A DNA stretch of 64,000 bases, from positions 1 to 64,000 of the forward strand of contig JAPLQE010000044.1 of NCBI GenBank assembly GCA_026399835.1. The letters run 5' to 3'. A model generated the notes under the pieces. It was not told where the DNA came from and made no database searches. It saw nothing but the letters and a program-made list of their open reading frames with translations. The first letter of the stretch is position 1. Each line of letters begins with the position of its first letter. The DNA comes from Burkholderiales bacterium (lineage in GTDB: Bacteria > Pseudomonadota > Gammaproteobacteria > Burkholderiales > Burkholderiaceae_E). Positions 60,096-64,000 of the stretch are shown piece by piece. Both the position numbers and the translations under genes were made by a program.

Positions 60096-60823
60096 GCGCC
60101 CCGGCCCCGGCCCGGGCCGCCGCCGCGACGGCCGCACGAGGCGACGCGCCGATCGTCGCGATGAGCGCGGTGCGCAAGTCCTACGACATCGGCACGCCGA
60201 TCGAGGTCGAGGTGCTGCACGGCATCGACCTCGTGCTCGCCCGCGGCGAGTTCGCCGCGATGATCGGCCCCTCGGGCTCGGGCAAGAGCACGCTGCTCAC
60301 GCTGATCGGGCTGCTCGAACGGCCGACCTCGGGCGAGTACCGGCTGCTGGGCCGGCGCATCGACACGCTCGACGACGACGCGCTCACGCGCGCACGGCTC
60401 GACACGCTCGGCTTCGTGTTCCAGTTCCATCACCTGATTCCCGCGTTCGACGCGCTGGAGAACGTGGCGATGCCCGCACTGATCCGCGACGGGCGCATCG
60501 ACGCGGCGGCCCGCGCGCGGGCCACCTCGCTGCTCGAGGCGGTGGGCCTCGCCGACGCGGCGCATCGGCGGCCCTCGCAGCTCTCGGGCGGCATGCAGCA
60601 GCGGGTGGCGATCGCGCGGGCGCTGATGCACGACCCGCCGCTGGTGCTGGCCGACGAGCCGACCGGCAACCTCGACACGGCGTCGTCGACCGCGGTGTTC
60701 GAGCTGATGCGACGCTTCAACCGCGAGTCGGGCACCGCGTTCCTGATCGTCACCCACGATCCGCGGATCGCGGACCGCTGCGACCGGGTGATCGAGCTGG
60801 TGGACGGGCGCCTGGCCGTCTGA
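60092..60823 (+). CDS. ABC transporter ATP-binding protein, MacB/LolD-like, 243 aa
   Basis: The ATPase of the export system. Walker A is GPSGSGKST (near 65-73), the signature is LSGGMQQR (near 167-174) and Walker B is [12 protein letters not shown] (near 187-198), with the H-loop THDPRIAD. This is the MacB/LolD/FtsE subgroup. The GTG start at 60092 overlaps the permease stop as GTGA. An Ala-rich 25-residue N-terminus precedes the first strand. With the adaptor and permease it forms a complete, split MacAB-like unit; an outer-membrane TolC-type factor is not in the window. Confidence 0.93.
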   Translation: MSAPAPARAAAATAARGDAPIVAMSAVRKSYDIGTPIEVEVLHGIDLVLARGEFAAMIGPSGSGKSTLLTLIGLLERPTSGEYRLLGRRIDTLDDDALTRARLDTLGFVFQFHHLIPAFDALENVAMPALIRDGRIDAAARARATSLLEAVGLADAAHRRPSQLSGGMQQRVAIARALMHDPPLVLADEPTGNLDTASSTAVFELMRRFNRESGTAFLIVTHDPRIADRCDRVIELVDGRLAV

Positions 60824-60953
60824 GCGATCCGGGCGGCCCGAGCGAGCGGGGCGGCGAGGCGCGGCACCGGCGGTCGCGTTCCGGGCCCCACCCCGCACCC
60901 GCACGGCGCGTGCTCCGGCCCCGTATGATCCGGCGACCCGCCCGCCGCCGACG

Positions 60954-62200
60954 ATGTCCGCCACCGCCCCCCCGACCCTGGAACGCCCCGCCGGCCCGGC
61001 GCCCTCGCCAGCCCGCGTGCTCGCCGACTTCGGCGCGGTCTACGGCATCAACGGGCTGATCGGCTTCATCTTCGCCGCCTCGGGGCCGGTCGCGGTGATC
61101 CTGAGCGCCGGCCAGCTCGGCGGCCTGGGGGCGGCCGAGCTCGCGTCCTGGCTGTTCGGCGTGTTCTTCGTCAACGGCCTGCTGACGATCGCACTGTCGT
61201 GGCGCTACCGCACGCCGCTGGTGTTCTTCTGGACCATCCCGGGCACGGTGCTGGTGGGTCCCGCGCTCGGCCATGCCAGCCACGCCGAGGTGCTCGGCGC
61301 GTTCGTCGCGACCGGGGTGCTGATGGCGGTGCTCGGCCTGTCGGGCTGGGTGCGACGCGGGCTGGCCGCGGTGCCGATGCCGCTGGTGATGGCGATGGTC
61401 GCGGGCGTGTTCCTGCGCTTCGGCCTGGACCTGGTGCGTGCGGTCCACCAGGACCTGGCGGTCGCAGGCCCGATGGTGCTCGCCTTCGTCGCGCTCACCG
61501 CGCTCCCGCGGGCCGCGCGCGCGATGCCGCCGATGATCGGCACGCTGCTGGTGGGCGCGCTCGCGGTCGCGCTCGTCGGCCGCGTGAGCTGGCCGGACTC
61601 GGCGAGCCTGGCGATCGTGCCGCCCACGCTCTTCGTACCGGCGTTCTCGTGGCCGGTCATGCTCGAGCTGGTCGTGCCGCTGGCGATCACGGTCCTGGTC
61701 GTGCAGAACGGCCAGGGGTTCGCGGTGCTCAAGGCCGCCGGCCACGAGCCGCCGGTCAACGTAGTCACGCTCGCCTGCGGCCTGGTGTCGATCGGCGTGG
61801 CCTTCGTGGGTGCGGTGTCCTCGTGCCTGACCGGCCCGACCAACGCGCTGGTGGCCTCGTCGGGCGAGCGCCCGCGCCACTACACCGGCGCGATCGTGGT
61901 CGGTCTGCTGGCGCTGGCCTTCGGCCTGGCCTCGGCCGGCGTGACCGCGGTGATGCTCGCGCTGCCCAAGGCCTTCATCGCGACGCTCGCGGGCCTGGCG
62001 ATGCTGCGGGTGCTGCACGGCGCGTTCGCCACCGCGTTCCGCGACCGGTTCCCGCTCGGCGCGCTCGCCACCTTCCTCGTGACCGTGGCCGACCTGCCGA
62101 TCGCCGGCATCGGCGCGCCGTTCTGGGGGCTGGTGATCGGCTTCGCGGTGTCGTGGGCGCTCGAGCGCGGCGATCTGGCCGCGGTGGCGGGGGGGCCGAA

Positions 62201-62204
<4 letters not shown>
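60954..62204 (+). CDS. benE: Benzoate/H+ symporter BenE family protein, 416 aa
   Basis: A 12-helix membrane transporter of the BenE family, importing benzoate or related aromatic acids with protons. Typical segments are [21 protein letters not shown] (near 37-57), [35 protein letters not shown] (near 155) and [28 protein letters not shown] (near 270-297). The length is normal. The start ATG is at 60954. It overlaps the following ABC ATPase as GTGA. It is consistent with the aromatic-degrading style of the window, though no benzoate dioxygenase genes are adjacent. Confidence 0.9.
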
Positions 62205-63001
<797 letters not shown>

Positions 63002-63070
63002 GCCGGCCCGGCGACCCCGCCCGCAGCCGTCACGCCCCGAACTGCCTCGCCCCACCGCACGGACTCCGCC

Positions 63071-64000
63071 ATGGCCATCACCAACGCCCCCGCCGCCGTC
63101 ATCGACGCCGACCTCATCCCGGTCATCGACGTCGCCGCACTGCTCGGCGGCGACCCGGACGCGCCCGCGCGCATCGGCCGCCAGATCCTCGACGCGTCCG
63201 AGCGCATCGGCTTCTTCTACATCGCGAACCACGGCGTGCCGCGCGCGGTGCTCGATGCCGCGGTCGCGCAGTCGCTCGCACTCTTCCGCCGGCCCGCCGA
63301 GGACAAGCTGCAGGTGCGGGTGTCGCCCAAGCACCGCGGCTTCATCCCGGTCGGCGAGGCGAAGATGTATCCGGGCGCGCGCATCGACCTCAAGGAGAGC
63401 TTCGTCTGGGGGCTCGACGTCGCCGACAGCGACCCCGACGTCGTCGAGGGTCGCACGCTGCTCGCGCCCAACCGCTGGCCCGCGTTCCAGCCCGGCCTGC
63501 GGGACGCGCTGTGCGCGCACTTCGACGCCTGCCACGCGATCGCCTGGCCGCTGATGCGCGCGTTCGCGGTGGCGCTCGGCATCGACCCGGCGCACTTCGT
63601 GCGGCACATCGGCCGACCGGTGTCGCGCGGCGCCTCGGTCTGGTACCCGCCGCAGCCGGCCGCCGCGCACGACGAGCAGTTCGGCGTCGCGCCGCACACC
63701 GACTACGGCTGCCTGACCTTCGTCTACCAGGCCGACGTCGGCGGCCTCGAGGTGTTCGGCCGCGAGCGCACCTGGGTCGAGGCACCGCCGATCGACGGGA
63801 CCTTCGTCGTCAACGTCGGCGACCTGCTCGCGCGCTGGACCAACGACCGCTTCCGCTCCACGCCGCACCGCGTGGTGAACCGCTCGGGCCGCGAGCGGCT
63901 GTCGATCGCGATGTTCGTGGACCCCGACGACACGGCGCTCGTCGAGCCGGTGTGCCGCCCCGGCGAGGCGCCGCGCCATGCGCCGGTGCAGGTCGGCGAC
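63071..64000 (+). CDS. Isopenicillin N synthase-like 2-oxoglutarate/Fe(II) oxygenase, 3'-truncated by window edge
   Basis: A non-haem iron(II) and 2-oxoglutarate-dependent dioxygenase of the IPNS/2OG-FeII_Oxy family. The 310 visible residues include the N-terminal DIOX_N region (IPVIDVAALLGG, GFFYIANHGVP). The facial-triad HTD motif is at about His209/Asp211 (APHTDYGCLT). The distal His is near 266 (STPHRVVNRSG), followed by the RLSIAMF segment with the 2-oxoglutarate-binding Arg-x-Ser. The gene runs off the right edge near its end. It follows the ABC ATPase and may be co-transcribed. Bacterial relatives act on small acids or nucleobases; substrate here unknown. Confidence 0.92.
   Translation, partial: MAITNAPAAVIDADLIPVIDVAALLGGDPDAPARIGRQILDASERIGFFYIANHGVPRAVLDAAVAQSLALFRRPAEDKLQVRVSPKHRGFIPVGEAKMYPGARIDLKESFVWGLDVADSDPDVVEGRTLLAPNRWPAFQPGLRDALCAHFDACHAIAWPLMRAFAVALGIDPAHFVRHIGRPVSRGASVWYPPQPAAAHDEQFGVAPHTDYGCLTFVYQADVGGLEVFGRERTWVEAPPIDGTFVVNVGDLLARWTNDRFRSTPHRVVNRSGRERLSIAMFVDPDDTALVEPVCRPGEAPRHAPVQVGD

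Overview
The window is a very GC-rich chromosomal segment of a betaproteobacterium, most likely of the order Burkholderiales. The evidence is the def-fmt-rsmB-DUF4390-ntrY-ntrX-trkA gene order, small DUF3567 and DUF3717 proteins (families I know mainly from Burkholderiales), two TRAP uptake systems, and aromatic-acid genes (pcaB, pcaDC, benE). Genes are tightly packed. Many start codons overlap the previous stop as ATGA, GTGA or TGATG. No IS element, prophage, CRISPR array, rRNA or tRNA was recognised.

Layout. 1-8.2 kb: the end of a Pat-type acyl-CoA synthetase/acetyltransferase fusion, then scattered housekeeping and unknown genes (DUF423, alpha/beta hydrolase, DUF3617, D-2-hydroxyacid dehydrogenase, DUF1254/1214, TauE/SafE exporter). 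8.2-19.8 kb: an accessory catabolic block. A leftward operon encodes a Rieske oxygenase, a glutamine-synthetase-like ligase, a putidaredoxin-type ferredoxin and a three-part TRAP transporter. It diverges from a rightward operon of pcaB, a pcaD-pcaC fusion, a flavin monooxygenase, a HAD hydrolase and a rhodanese protein. Together these suggest uptake and gamma-glutamylation of an aromatic amine (4-aminobenzoate would fit), oxygenation to protocatechuate, and the lower beta-ketoadipate pathway. 19.8-22.7 kb: DUF3567, a CobW-type GTPase and TrkH. 22.9-27.7 kb: korCAB, a probable 2-oxoglutarate:NADP+/ferredoxin oxidoreductase with its own flavoprotein. 27.7-33.1 kb: two MFS transporters, each beside a regulator (LysR, GntR). 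33.1-38.7 kb: a degenerate histidine kinase-receiver protein and a TakP/FcbT-like TRAP system. 38.8-47.0 kb: the leftward operon def-fmt-rsmB-DUF4390-ntrY-ntrX-like-trkA. 47.2-52.3 kb: rightward lysM protein, dprA and topB. 52.6-57.5 kb: a metal amidohydrolase behind a possible sigma-54 promoter, DUF3717, a ChaC-like enzyme, a strong terminator with a possible small RNA, and a PAS-PAS hybrid kinase. 57.5-64 kb: a MacAB/LolD-like export system (adaptor, permease, ATPase), BenE, an amino-acid-type ABC ATPase and a truncated 2-oxoglutarate/Fe(II) oxygenase.

The strongest candidates for new biology are the GS-like/Rieske/ferredoxin/TRAP cluster facing pca genes, the receiver protein whose kinase part has lost its phosphoacceptor histidine and N-box asparagine, and a terminator-ended transcript rich in anti-Shine-Dalgarno (CUCC) motifs. 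All functions are read from sequence motifs and gene context alone; no database search was run.
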